From assembly GCF_029227915.1 (NCBI RefSeq), contig NC_079887.1, positions 12,462,001-12,526,000 of the forward strand: a stretch of 64,000 nucleotides of DNA, in the 5' to 3' direction. A program made the position numbers and the translations under genes. This document shows positions 1 through 10,500 of this stretch, piece by piece; position 1 is the stretch's first letter; each line of letters starts with the position of its first letter. Source of the DNA: Hydractinia symbiolongicarpus (taxonomy: Eukaryota; Cnidaria; Hydrozoa; Anthoathecata; Hydractiniidae). Under the pieces are notes generated by a model. That model was not told the DNA's origin, searched no databases, and was given only the letters and a program-made list of their open reading frames with translations.

Positions 1-1709
1 GGAGAATACCTCGCCACGATGAACGATTGCTTTGTGGAGTCATCAAATGATGTACCAATGCCTATATATTTCACAGTATTCCAAACAAGAGCTGTGAAAG
101 TTCCGGATAGGTAATTTTTCATTTCCTGGTTATGACCAAAGGAGTATTGTTTGATCGTTTCATACCTATATAGTGATTTAATGACTTGTGATGGTTTTAT
201 ACGTTTTTGCCCGACTATTCTACATGAATGTCTGCTTGTTCCACAAAGACAGCTCTTAAATGTTGAAGCTTTCATTTGGGCTACCTAATCCTCGCATTTA
301 ACTTGGTAACTGAACCATTTTTTTTACCTAATTTTTACAAAAGCCGTTTTTGAGACTAGTATTACAAAAATAGTTGTTATTCGTGATTTTATAAAATTCA
401 TAATTTGGATTTCAACTCACCATCGAATCACAGCCACGCAGATATCGGTGGCATTAAGCACGCCATAACTTTTGTACAAGTTGTCTGAATAGTTTCTAGA
501 TGAATTATCATGGATTAATCTTCTTTGCCTGGCTAGATATATTGACCATCTGCGAGCACCTTCTGCTAAGTCTTCATCCCATTCACATTCAGGTACGCCA
601 TGCAAGGCGCGAACGTAATTGTGGGCGTACAAAGCGGCCACTAAAAATAACAGAACAGAACACGGTGATAGCTGAAATCTTATTGGCGGATAAACTATCT
701 TGTCAAATTTAGCAGTTTTTAACGAGGAAGGGGGAGGTGTCGATGAAAGGCAAAAAGTCCCGGAAAGGAGGTTGGTCCCACTTACCAGGGACGGCACGAA
801 ATTATCTTAGGACAAACTTTTTTTAAATAAAAACAGAGTTGTTTTTGGTATGATTTTTCATAAGAGCGGAATCTTGGTAAACGTCCCGTCCCGGCAATCG
901 TCCTTTCCCGCCTCTCATATAAACAGCAGCTTACTTTGAAAGAAGAGAGAAACTTCTTTTAAAGCTTTCATATGGCCATTTAAAAATCTTAACTTGAGAT
1001 TTTTACTTCTGTTTGTTTCCATCCTATTTTATATTTTAATGGTATTTGCGCAATATGCAAAAACCTTTTAAGAAAGGCTAAACTGTTCTTAACGTGACCT
1101 TGCAACAAAACGAAATACCAAGCTATTTCCTATGTCACAAAATCAGGTATCGTTCGTATATTACAGGTTTTAATGGCGATGTGAAAATGTATTTAACACG
1201 TTTTGTTTTGAAGGCTGTCTCTTTTTTAGAAAATTTTAGATATTCAAAAAGATGTACGCCTGATAGTTATGACAGTGTCTTGCAAAACTGTTAGCAAAAT
1301 ATTATTTACTTGCAATAAATAAAAAATATGTAACCCTAAAAAAAATAGAAAAAACAAACAAATAAAGAAGTGTACAAAAATTATGCACACCCTTGTTTTC
1401 GTATGTGATGATATTAGGAAACTCAGTTTTAATATAGATGTCGTCTTCATTAAACACATCGTTCGGCTGATCTGTAGCATTTTGGTCCTTGGTTATATTA
1501 TCTCTAACGTAGATTGGCCGGTCTGTAAAAGTTCCATAATGGGGTACGTTATCTTTAACGTAGGTTGGCTGGTCCGTAGAATGTACATCCTTGTTTAAGT
1601 CATGCGTAGCGTAGATTATCTGGTCTGTTGAATTTTCACCCTGAGCGAAGTTACCACAGCATATTATTTCAACCAAATGCAAAAAGTATTGGAACTGAAA
1701 GTACTTCAT
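1..1709 (-). CDS. Secreted CAP (SCP/GAPR-1-like) domain protein, 5' part, 3 exons seen
   Basis: Model: complement of 1391-1709, 421-640 and 1-165. Phases agree at both introns, and the gene continues off the left edge. Exon 1 starts with a signal-peptide-like run (MKYFQFQYFLHLVEIICC, cleavage perhaps after AQG). An Asp/Thr-rich stretch follows with degenerate repeats of about 18 residues (DQPTYVKDN, DRPIYVRDN, DQPNDVF) and N-glycosylation sequons NST, NIT and NAT. Exons 2-3 encode the CAP fold: AHNYVRALHGVPECEWDEDL, then ICVAVIRW joined to YETIKQYSFG, then SGTFTALVWN and a C-terminal FIVARYS. CAP proteins are mostly extracellular and serve in defence, venom, reproduction or lipid binding. Two usual cavity motifs are altered: GENLY reads SDNLY, and GHFTQVVW reads GTFTALVW. 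The start is the first ATG before the hydrophobic run. The last exon or exons and stop lie outside the window. Confidence 0.8.
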
Positions 1710-1983
1710 TTGAATTCACAATAAAAATAAATCTTGGTGCACAAGCAGACGTGCATAGTGTAACAGTTTTACTACTATGCTTAGCCTTTCTTTTGTTAGA
1801 GTTATTCATGCTCAAGTGAGTTTTCAGGATTTCTCTTCCTTTTTTAGAAACATATGCTCAATTTTTCTGCCTCTTAAATTCCCTTTTGGTACTGCATGAA
1901 TGATTTATGTGATAGCCATATAGCACATACATAACATGTTTTAAATGTTCGCCCAAAAGCAAGACAAAGAAGTACATCTTGTG
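1710..1983. other. Upstream flank of the CAP gene
   Basis: AT-rich sequence upstream of the CAP start codon on the minus strand. It should hold that gene's promoter, but I see no clear core element. No ORF here looks real. Confidence 0.4.
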
Positions 1984-2276
1984 TTAAAATAATTTTATTT
2001 GAACTATAGAAATCACGAAAGTTTTGTTTGGTTTGTGAAACGACGAGAAATATCTTTGCAGTTGGTCCGCTGAGTTAGATTGCTTAGTCGAGATCTTGAT
2101 ATAGGTTACAATAGGCAGGTTCTGGCGCACCTCATACTTGTGAGCATCGTTAAATCCACCACTCAAAAACACTCCACCTCTCTTGAATATCTGTACATAG
2201 TTACGAACTTCGTGCGTACATCAGTGTCCTTTGTAGGGGTACCACTTACAAATGTGCGCCAGAACCAGCTGGCGCT
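1984..2276 (-). pseudogene. Possible discoidin (F5/8 type C)-like exon with a frameshift
   Basis: On the minus strand, from about 2276 downward, one frame reads DVRTKFVTMYRYSREVE. A 1-nt shift later another frame reads FLSGGFNDAHKYEVRQN, then LPIVTYIKISTKQ. The order (a VTxF/VTMY strand, then an F.GGF.D turn, then PIVTYIKI) resembles the second half of a coagulation factor 5/8 type C domain, but the Trp-rich first half is missing. An acceptor-like AG lies near 2277. It may be a decayed exon or a chance ORF. The frameshift is seen directly; the family call is a weak inference. Confidence 0.28.
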
Positions 2277-2319
2277 AACAATCTTTAAGTTTAGTTTATT
2301 TAGTAAATGGCAACGTTAA

Positions 2320-2872
2320 AATGATCAGGAAAAACGTTTTACCCTACTTAGTCTCGCTTCATATAAACATCCCCTAATTTTTTTTTTGCTGAAAATTCCA
2401 CTTGTTCATTAGAGCAACGCATGCCTTCGACTGTCAAGACACTAAGATAACAAACAGTTATTGGTAGATATTAAAAGCAGAAAAACACACCACATAATGC
2501 GGTAGAGTCTTTCTTGGTAAAACAAGAAACAAGATGCAGAAGCTGCATTAACTATATTGTTATTAAAAAGGTGCAACTAAAATACATTCACAATAGTGAC
2601 ACACCCAATTTTGTTGTTTAATTTACATTTGGGAAAACCAAAGTGGTGTAATGCTACTTAGTCTGCGACCGCAAACCATGCTAGGTTTTAAAGCCTCCTA
2701 AATGACTCTAGTGAGTTGCTAAAAGAACATTTTGAACACAATTAAAACTTAAGACGTCTAGATGTAGTCACTAAGTTTGCGCAAATTTAAAGCAGCTAAA
2801 TGGGGCGAGCAGCGATATTTTTAAAAATTTTTTGAGGAAACAATTTTAAAAATGTGATGGTTAATGGTACAC
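2320..2872. other. AT-rich intergenic stretch, nothing recognised
   Basis: No coding frame, tRNA or tandem repeat that I can support. It contains short poly-A and poly-T runs only. Confidence 0.4.
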
Positions 2873-3312
2873 ACGCTTTTTTATAAGGATATCAAAATTC
2901 AAGCCTGGCCTGGTCATTATATTATTTCTCTATTGTTTTTTATTTATCTTTATTTTTCTAAATAATAGGCCAAATTTTTAACCTGAAATACCAGCAAACA
3001 AACCAGATTTTTATAAAAGCGTGATACATTATAACCAAAATAAACAAAGCGGCAGCGGTGGTTATCCGCACGACTATTAAGGCTTGCTAAAAAAAGCAAA
3101 ACGACGAAAAAGGTTGGGTAGGAAAACTTTCAAATAAAGTGAGAGTAGTGTACATCTACTTGCATTTTCTTTTATAAGAACATGCTTTATAAGAATATCA
3201 GGCTGGAATTTTTGGTTAATTACAATTGGTCTATTGTTTAAACAACAGAGAAATAAGAATAATGACCAGCCTGGTTAGAATTTTGATATTCTTATACAAA
3301 AAGCATGTTATA
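2873..3312. mobile_element. MITE-like element with about 60-bp inverted ends
   Basis: The left end (about 2873-2935: ...ATATCAAAATTC, then GGCCTGGTCATTAT, then TTTCTCTATTGTTT) is the imperfect reverse complement of about 3245-3310 (AACAACAGAGAAATAAG, then ATAATGACCAGCC, then GAATTTTGATAT). A further partial direct copy of the end sequence lies at about 3181-3236. An element of about 440 bp with long inverted ends and no coding capacity fits a MITE. I could not fix the exact termini or a target-site duplication. Confidence 0.45.
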
Positions 3313-3755
3313 GATTTCAAATTAAATATATACCGCGAGTTGATTACTTCGTCTATGCCTAACGCAACTGGTATCAATGAGCTGGATGTTGTGTTCAGTA
3401 TTTTGAAGAAAAAATTAACATTTTCAATCGCCTATTTTTTATGAGCAAAAATTGCATGAGTTTTGCTTTGCTCATAAACTAAAGAAAAGTCCCCGAACCT
3501 CCCCACCTCCCACAACCCCCTCCTTTACCTTTGGTAAAAAGCGTATTTTTAATCTTTTCTCATCATACGTCTTTTCCCTTTGAAGTTTACCGCGTTGTGA
3601 TAAATAATATCATACTACGAAGATCGAAATTATTTGCAACAGTTGTAAAAAAATAATGTTTTGTATTGATTAACACACCAGCCTAGAAGATAAAAGACCG
3701 AAAAACATAAAGGTTAGCAACTTCAAGTAATTATTAAATATTCACAAGTTGGTTC
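3313..3755. other. Intergenic stretch, nothing recognised
   Basis: AT-rich, with a C-rich run near 3490-3530. The short ORF overlapping its left part lies mostly within the inverted-repeat element and shows no domain. Confidence 0.35.
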
Positions 3756-3758
3756 TGT

Positions 3759-3842
3759 CACTATAGCCAAGCTGGTTAGCGCGTTGCATTTAGATGCAAT
3801 GTTCTACTACAGTGCTGGTTCGATTCTCCCTAGGTGATGTTT
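3759..3842 (+). repeat. tRNA-like sequence (tRNA relic or SINE head)
   Basis: An exact A-box-like TAGCCAAGCTGG lies at about 3765 and a B-box-like GGTTCGATTC at about 3817, spaced as in a tRNA gene. An anticodon-arm-like hairpin (TTGCA...TGCAA) sits between them. The acceptor stem pairs only partly (TCAC with GTGA, then mismatches) and the anticodon loop has the wrong length. A functional tRNA is therefore unlikely. A tRNA-derived SINE head or a tRNA pseudogene fits better. Confidence 0.45.
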
Positions 3843-4535
3843 TTCTAAAATAAAACTTTGCGCATAAATGCTTTTTGATAACGTTGCAATTGACCATTTA
3901 GGACATAGTTGGTTGGTTATTTGGTCATTTGGTTAGTTTGTTAGTTAGAAGTTGGAAACCAATACTATCCTAGCAGGCGGGATAGTAATTAAAATGAGAT
4001 AATAGTTATACTTCTAAAAAATAAACACAGTTATATGCAAAGATACTCATTGTGGGGTAGGAGAGGTTTGATAGAGGATTCAACGATCATTTCTATTCTT
4101 GAATTAAGTTTGGTATAGATGCTTGAGAAAGTATGACGGTGTGATGAATGATTAAAGATTTTGAAATAAGTCACCCCATACATGAAGTTTTATTTCAGAG
4201 GTGAAATAAAACTTCAAATTCGGTCTTTAGTCTTGTGTGTAATAAGCGTTCACAAGATTTCGTGTTAGAATTTGCCGCAAAAATAGTGCTACCAACACAT
4301 CTTCGAAGGTTTGTAAGGAACGACCGTTTGAGCGGAGCAACTGTTTGACTTATCAAGAAATCGATGCCAGGTGCGAACCTATGTAAAAGTGCGGAGGCGC
4401 GTGATATTACACTGTTTACGTAAAAAACCCGCGGCGCTTTTGTCCATGAGAACTTAATAAATTTCCGAAGCCTTACTTCTGAAATACTTTGTATAACTTT
4501 TTTATATAGAAATTACAAAGATAACTCATCAGGCA
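3843..4535. other. Intergenic stretch with one perfect hairpin
   Basis: No gene seen. At 4183-4216 a perfect 15-bp stem (TGAAGTTTTATTTCA and its complement) encloses a GAGG loop. The rest is unremarkable AT-rich sequence. Confidence 0.45.
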
Positions 4536-4640
4536 TCCTCGTCCGCAGGGTTTGTTACCTTTGCCAAAGCTGCTAGCGCTTACTTGTCGCCCGGCCGTCC
4601 GCCGCGATGTCAAAAAGGCAAAAAACCCTAGGGACGAGGT
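4536..4640. mobile_element. Short palindromic MITE (CCTCGTCC...GGACGAGG type)
   Basis: The left end CCTCGTCCGCAGGGTTT is matched by the inverted right end AAACCCTAGGGACGAGG, a 17-bp terminal inverted repeat with one mismatch, around about 70 bp of GC-richer sequence. Related, more decayed copies lie at about 6917-6995 and 26163-26225. No coding capacity. Confidence 0.55.
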
Positions 4641-4706
4641 TGACTCAGTAGGTCCTGAGCTATCTTTGTAATTGACTCAGTAGCTTCCTGAGCTATCTTT
4701 GTAATT
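4641..4706 (+). repeat. Two-copy tandem repeat of about 33 bp
   Basis: The block beginning TTGACTCAGTAG and ending CTATCTTTGTAA occurs twice in a row directly after the MITE. It is a small local duplication. Confidence 0.6.
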
Positions 4707-5060
4707 CTTACCAAATAAAACAAGGAAAACATAATTTTCTAAAATAATGTTTATCGTTATTAAGGTAAAGCATATACTTACTTGACGATGGAAGACTTTT
4801 TACTTAGGGAAAGCCATTTTATTTAGCTATTATATTTTTAATTTTTAACATTTTTAAATTTTCTTGTTTTACTAAAATTGAGCACGGCGAAAAAACAAGT
4901 TTTATCGTATTTACACAATTTTTGTCCTCGAAAAAACTTTTACTTTTGGAATAAATTATAAGGAAAAATATAACTGTCAGTTACACTTTTTGAATACCAA
5001 TATGAGCTTTTTGGCACGTGTTCCACCGGTTAAACAAAAATCTTAAAAAACGCTTTTCTC

Positions 5061-5184
5061 CTAAAGTAATTCTTCATCGTAATGACTTAAAATCTTTTTG
5101 ATAACTTCCCTCCATTTTGCCGAACGACGCAATAAACGTCCTTTTGTCGCTGCACGCACATACGCGACTTTGCTTTTTCTAATG
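5061..5184 (-). CDS. Possible orphan last exon of an unidentified gene
   Basis: A pyrimidine-rich acceptor (TGTCTTATTTTCAG) precedes a 124-nt frame that ends in TAG. It encodes about 40 residues, including KVAYVRAATKGRLLRRSAKW, then REVIKKILSHYDEELL. The composition is basic and helix-forming and looks protein-like. Upstream exons would have to lie beyond the LINE and fold-back element at higher coordinates, and I found none. I do not recognise the family. It could equally be a chance ORF. Confidence 0.33.
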
Positions 5185-5544
5185 CTGAAAATAAGACAGT
5201 GTGGGTGAGATATTACGGCAAATACTAGAAAATAAAAACTGTTCAACCTAGAAGAACAACATCATATTCTTTAAATAGAGCGATCTGCATAGGAGGAATT
5301 AGATCAATGCTCTTATGCCGATCGGTCTTTGTGGGGAAAAAATGCTAAGAAAAGTTATCAAGTTACGGCGTATTTTTCAGTTTAGACTTTTTCTCGTTCT
5401 TGGATATTCCCTGCATTAGATGAGATACATATGTTATATAGGTGGAATTTATTCATCTGCGAAGATGGTGTATCTCTGGCGGTAATGTTACAATCGGGGA
5501 GGAGGAGCCAGCGCCGTAGAGACGAATTCCCCGATGATGTGACC
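5185..5544. other. Intergenic flank of the LINE insertion
   Basis: No gene recognised. The sequence just before about 5546 (...GATGATGTGACC) is the 5' target flank of the rearranged LINE that follows. Confidence 0.35.
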
Positions 5545-5545
5545 A

Positions 5546-6780
5546 GGTAAATTTCATTGAATATTTTCTTCTTATGTTTACATGATCAATAACTAATCCA
5601 GGTAACCTAAGAGGTATTTTATCTTTTTTACTAAGTTTGTGAAAAAAGGTATATCTAGTTTTTGAAGTGTTAAGGGATAATTTATTCGCTTTAAACCAAT
5701 CAGCCAATTTAGCTAATTCTAGGTTAGTGGTTTCAAAAAGTACGTTTATATCTTTATGAGTAAAGAATAAATTTGTATCATCAGCAAATAAAATTGAATT
5801 TAAGACACTAGATGCTCTAAATATATGATTGATTTCTTGGAGTTCTCCTAGACGAAAATTTAACTTGGAGAGAACACATTAAATTAGTGGAAAACAAAGT
5901 TTCCAAAAGCTTAGGAATCTTATATAAAGCCAGTTTCGCTTTGAATAAGAACTGCTTAAGAAGCATATATTTTTCCTTTATACACTGCTATTTAAACTAT
6001 GCAAACATTGCATGGGGTAGCACTAATATAACAAAATTAAAAAAACTGCACATTCAGCAAAAACATGCCAGTAGGATTATATTACGACAGAACAAATGTT
6101 CCCATTCTAGACCATTGCTAAAAGAACTGGGTATTCTTAATGTATGTCAGCTAAACATTTTTCAAGTCCTTATTTTCATGTATAAGATTAAAAATTTAAT
6201 AGCACCAAATATATTCATTACATTATTTAAGAAAGTTCAACATAAATATCCAACTAGATTTTCAGGTAATAATTTCCTTCGGCCAAAAATCATATCTAAT
6301 GTAACAAAATTTTCAATATCAAACCGAGGCCCAAAGCTCTGGAGCATGCTTCTAAACGATGAGATAAAAAGCATTCCATCTACAAAACAATTTAAAATTG
6401 CACTAAGAAATCAGCTGTTACGAAGTAATAACGAACAAGTCTTCTTCTGAAACAACACTACGTGTGATAATTAAACGCTTTCTTTTATTTAACATAACAT
6501 TTAATATTTTATTAAGTTTTTAATTATCAATTTTTATTTGACGCTCTTTTTAATGCGGCTATGTAAGGTGTGAGATGATAAGACTGCATAGTCTTCTACT
6601 TACTCCTGCCATTTTATTCTACGTACGTGATACAGTTATGTATATATATATGTATATATATATATCCTAATGTAGAAATTTATGCCTGTACTTATGTGTA
6701 TGTAGAACTTGTATCTGTAATTTTGAAATAGTTGTATGTAAATTTCTTTTGGCGAAAAAAAAAAAAAAAAAAAAAAAAAA
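5546..6780 (+). mobile_element. Truncated LINE with an inverted 5' segment and poly(A) tail
   Basis: Two parts of one reverse transcriptase lie head to head. About 5546-5835, read on the minus strand, encodes QEINHIFRASSV, the catalytic FADDTNLFF, then WFKANKLSLNTSKT and NIRRKYSMKF. From about 5833 the plus strand takes over at the very next residues (FLGVLLDENLTWREHIK) and runs through LNYANIAWGS to a TGA at 6450. It ends after a 3' UTR in 26 A's (6755-6780). The protein order continues almost without loss across the breakpoint. This is the layout left by twin priming, the known cause of 5'-inverted LINE copies. No clear target-site duplication was found. The copy is dead. Confidence 0.85.
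6630..6665 (+). repeat. (TA)n/(TATG)n microsatellite in the LINE 3' UTR
   Basis: A short run of TATATATG units within the 3' untranslated part of the LINE copy. Confidence 0.6.
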
Positions 6781-6916
6781 GGTAGCCCGCGCATGTAACA
6801 CATTTTATTCTTACTCATTCTATTTAAACAAAGGAAAAGTTTGCTTGCGGTCGCAGTGATGTGTCAACCGTACTAACAAGATAAACAAGCTCTGCTGGGG
6901 AGGAGAATGGGTTGTT

Positions 6917-6995
6917 ACGCACCCTCGTCTCCAGGGTTTTTTTGATATTTGACAAAAAGGCAAAAACACTGGGAACGAAAGTGGGGTGTTGTGGT
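6917..6995. mobile_element. Decayed copy of the CCTCGTCC palindromic MITE
   Basis: The left end CCTCGTCTCCAGGGTTTTT and the right end AAACACTGGGAACGAAAG are imperfect inverted repeats related to the element at 4536-4640. The inner GACAAAAAGGCAAAAA is also shared with the right half of that copy. Confidence 0.45.
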
Positions 6996-7262
6996 ATCCA
7001 TAAAACCATTTTGGCGCTCCATATGCATTTTAATGCTTTTTCGCACAGCTTTGCATTTTTAAAAAATAAAAATGGCGACCTTGTATCCCAATAATGGGAA
7101 GCACTTCATGGAAGGATCCATATAGTCTGTGAATATGTCGTATACTTAAACCTCTAACACAACCTCACCTTTACCCGACATTGTCGTATTCCTTTCCTCA
7201 CGACAGCTCAACTGCATCCGACACGCGACGTTAAACAATTTATCAACGTCGTGATGTTGTTA

Positions 7263-8455
7263 ATACATACTACTGCCTAATGTAATATCTTTGTAATATA
7301 CAGTAATACACTGTAGTACTTAGTAATATGCCGTATTGTATACTGTAGTACTTAGTAATATGCCGTATTACTTTGTAGTATCCAGTAATACACTGTAATA
7401 CCTTGTAGTATTCAGTAATACCCTGTAATACCTTGTAGTATTCAGTAATATACTGTAATGCCTTGTAGTATTCGGTAATACACTGTAATACCTAGTAGTA
7501 TTCAGTAATATACTGTAATACCTTGTAGTATTCGGTAATACACTGTAATACTTTGTAGTATTCAGTAATACACTGTAATACCTTGTAGTATTCGGTAATA
7601 CTCTGTAATACTTTGTAGTATTCAGTAGTACACTGTAATACCTTGTAGTATTCAGTAATATACTGTAATGCCTTGTAGCATTCGGTAATACACTGTAATA
7701 CCTTGTAGTATTCAGTAATAAACTGTAATACCTTGTAGTATTCAGTAATACACTGTAATACCTTGTAGTATTCGGTAATACACTGTAATACTTTGTAGTA
7801 TTCAGTAGTACACTGTAATACCTTGTAGTATTCAGTAATATACTGTAATGCCTTGTAGTATTCGGTAATACACTGTAATACCTTGTAGCATTCAGTAATA
7901 TACTGTAATACCTTGTAGTATTCAGTAATATACTGTAATGCCTTGTAGTATTCGGTAATACACTGTAATACCTTGTAGTATTCAGTAATATACTGTAATA
8001 CCTTGTAGTATTCGGTAATACACTGTAATACCTTGTAGTATTCAGTAATATACTGTAATGCCTTGTAGTATTCGGTAATACACTGTAATACCTTGTAGCA
8101 TTCAGTAATATACTGTAATACCTTGTAGTATTCAGTAATATACTGTAATGCCTTGTAGTATTCGGTAATACACTGTAATACCTTGTAGTATTCAGTAATA
8201 TACTGTAATACCTTGTAGTATTCGGTAATACACTGTAATACCTTGTAGTATTCAGTAATACACTGTAATACTTTGTAGTATTCAGTAATACTTTGTAGTA
8301 TTTAGTAATACACTGTAATACCTTGTAGTATTCGGTAATATACTGTAATGCCTTGTAGTATTCGGTAATACACTGTAATACCTTGTAGTATTCAGTAATA
8401 CACTGTAATACCTTGTAGTATTCGGTAATACAATAATAGTAATACGTTGTTATAT
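7263..8455 (-). repeat. 30-bp satellite, left arm (about 36-40 copies)
   Basis: A tandem array with consensus close to GTAATACACTGTAATACC joined to TTGTAGTATTCA/G. Each 30-bp unit consists of two related parts around GTAATAC. Copies vary at a few positions (CACTG or TACTG, TTCAG or TTCGG, CCTTG or CTTTG) and alternate in a partly higher-order pattern. Because 30 is divisible by three and the unit lacks stops, the array reads open on the minus strand as a decapeptide repeat. I do not regard that as a gene. Confidence 0.9.
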
Positions 8456-9284
8456 GGATTATTAAAACTTTAAACACGGTTGCTATTGCCCGCTATGACG
8501 TAAGTTGTAACCAATGACATGCCGCCCTTTACCTGGGTAATAAAGCTATATATGGGACTTTTCTGTCATTTTTATTTGGATGTTCAGTGTGATATTTAAG
8601 ATGATTTAAGTTTGTTGTTTTTGTCCTCAGTGATCATACATTTTCCCCCGCCATTAGCTTGACTTTCGTGTAAGTCACTAGTCGAAAACCAACAACCGTT
8701 GCAAAGAGGCTACAATAAACACTCGACGACAGCATGTTGAATAAACAGTGGTACTCTGTAGTTTGACAAATCATTAGTATTATCCCTATTGTTTTTGTTT
8801 GATTTTTTATATTTTCAAATATCTATACGCCAATAACCAAATAAGGGTATTTGTTTCATTTATTTTAAACCGACTTACCCTTCCAAACATTCCAAGTCAG
8901 CGCATCGTCTGATTCAAATGTCTTTTCGCATGTTACGCAGAAGCAAATTGTATATTCAGCAGTGGCTTTTACTTTTACTTTTTGCTCATGAGCAATCAGA
9001 GCTCTTGCAGTATTGAAGTTTGTACAATTTTTTTTGCATAGGGTCCTACTCGCATCTTTTAACTGGCCTTCGGGCTGTTTTGAGAGGTCCCCTGCTGGTT
9101 GTGATAGTTTGTTAATACTTCCTTGTATTTATTCAGTTCAATTTTTGTAAACTTTCATTCCCAGAAAAGATTATCTGTATCTGTATCTATATCTGTATCT
9201 GCAGCCAACGTTCCATGTGATATGTGAACCAGCCCACGCTGGGAAGAAAAAATACCCAGAATGCTTTGTGCAACCGTCAAAGAT
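8456..9284. other. Core of the fold-back element
   Basis: Single-copy-looking sequence between the satellite arms. A TATATATGGGAC motif lies near 8550 and an ATAAAC-rich stretch near 8700-8750. A LINE-3'-end-like stretch, ending in an (ATCTGT)n tail at about 9171-9202, fills the right part. No coding region of credible length was found. Confidence 0.5.
9000..9202 (+). mobile_element. Possible LINE 3' tail ending in (ATCTGT)n
   Basis: The stretch containing GGCCTTCGGGCTGTTTTGAG and AGAAAAGATTATCTGTATCT ends in a hexamer array. This is how 3' ends of some CR1/L2-type LINEs terminate. The call is by resemblance only; no coding part remains. Confidence 0.35.
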
Positions 9285-10500
9285 CTATTACATGTATTAC
9301 AGTATATTACTAAGTATTACAGTGTATTACCAAATACTACAAAATATTACAGTTAGATGTTACAAGTACTACAGTGTATTACCGAATACTACAAGGTATT
9401 ACAGTGTATTACTGAATACTACAAAATATTACAGTATATTACTAAGTACTACAGTGTATTACTGAATACTACAAAGTATTACAGTGTATTACCGAATACT
9501 ACAAGGTATTACAGTATATTACTAAGTATTACAGTGTATTACTAAATACTACAAAATATTACAGTATATTACTAAGTACTACAGTGTATTACTGAATACT
9601 ACAAAGTATTACAGTGTATTACTGAATACTACAAGGTATTACAGTGTATTACTGAATACTACAAGGTATTACAGTGTATTACTGAATACTACAAAGTATT
9701 ACAGTGTATTACTGAATACTACAAAGTATTACAGTGTATTACCGAATACTACAAGGTATTACAGTGTATTACTAAATACTACAAGGTATTACAGTATACT
9801 ACCGAATATTACAAGGTATTACAGTGTACTACAAGGTATTACAGTGTATTACCGAATACTACAAGGTATTACAGTGTATTACTGAATACTACAAGGTATT
9901 ACAGTGTATTACCGAATACTACAAGGCATTACAGTATATTACCGAATACTACAAGGTATTACAGTGTATTACTGAATACTACAAGGTATTACAGTGTATT
10001 ACTGAATACTACAAGGCATTACAGTGTATTACCGAATACTACAAGGTATTACAGTGTATTACCGAATACTACAAGGAATTACAGTGCATTACTGAATACT
10101 ACAAGGCATTACAGTATATTAACGAATACTACAAGGTATTACAGTATATTACCGAATACTACAAAGTATTACAGTATATTACTGAATACTACAAGGCATT
10201 ACAGTATATTACTGAATACTACAAAGTATTACAGTGTATTACTGAATACTACAAGGTATTACAGTGTATTACCGAATACTACAAGGTGTTACAGTGTATT
10301 ACTGAATACTACAAGGTATTACAGTGTATTACCGAATACTACAAGGTATTACAGTGTATTACTGAATACTACAAGGTATTACAGTATATTACCGAATACT
10401 ACAAAGTATTACAGTATATTACTGAATACTACAAGGTATTACAGTGTATTTCTGAATATACTACAAAGTAATACAGTGTAAGATACGGGATATTACTATG
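9285..10500 (+). repeat. 30-bp satellite, right arm (about 40 copies)
   Basis: Reverse complement of the left-arm unit: TATTACAGTGTATTAC followed by CGAATACTACAAGG. Near its start (about 9300-9560) the units are mixed with variants carrying CTAAGTACTACAG. The later part is regular. It reads open over long stretches for the same trivial reason as the left arm. Confidence 0.9.

Noticed and set aside
7368-8477. 369-codon minus-strand frame encoding a decapeptide repeat
   Set aside because: It follows from a stop-free 30-bp satellite read in a multiple-of-three frame. It has no start context or flanking exon, and the same happens in the opposite arm.
8540-8770. LTR or promoter inside the fold-back core
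   Set aside because: A TATATATGGGAC and AATAAA-like motifs suggest it, but no terminal TG...CA pair or primer-binding site could be found.
9824-10471. 215-codon plus-strand frame of the same repeat
   Set aside because: Same satellite, opposite arm; trivial open frame.
7263-10500. CRISPR-like array
   Set aside because: Units are contiguous with no unique spacers, in a eukaryotic context.
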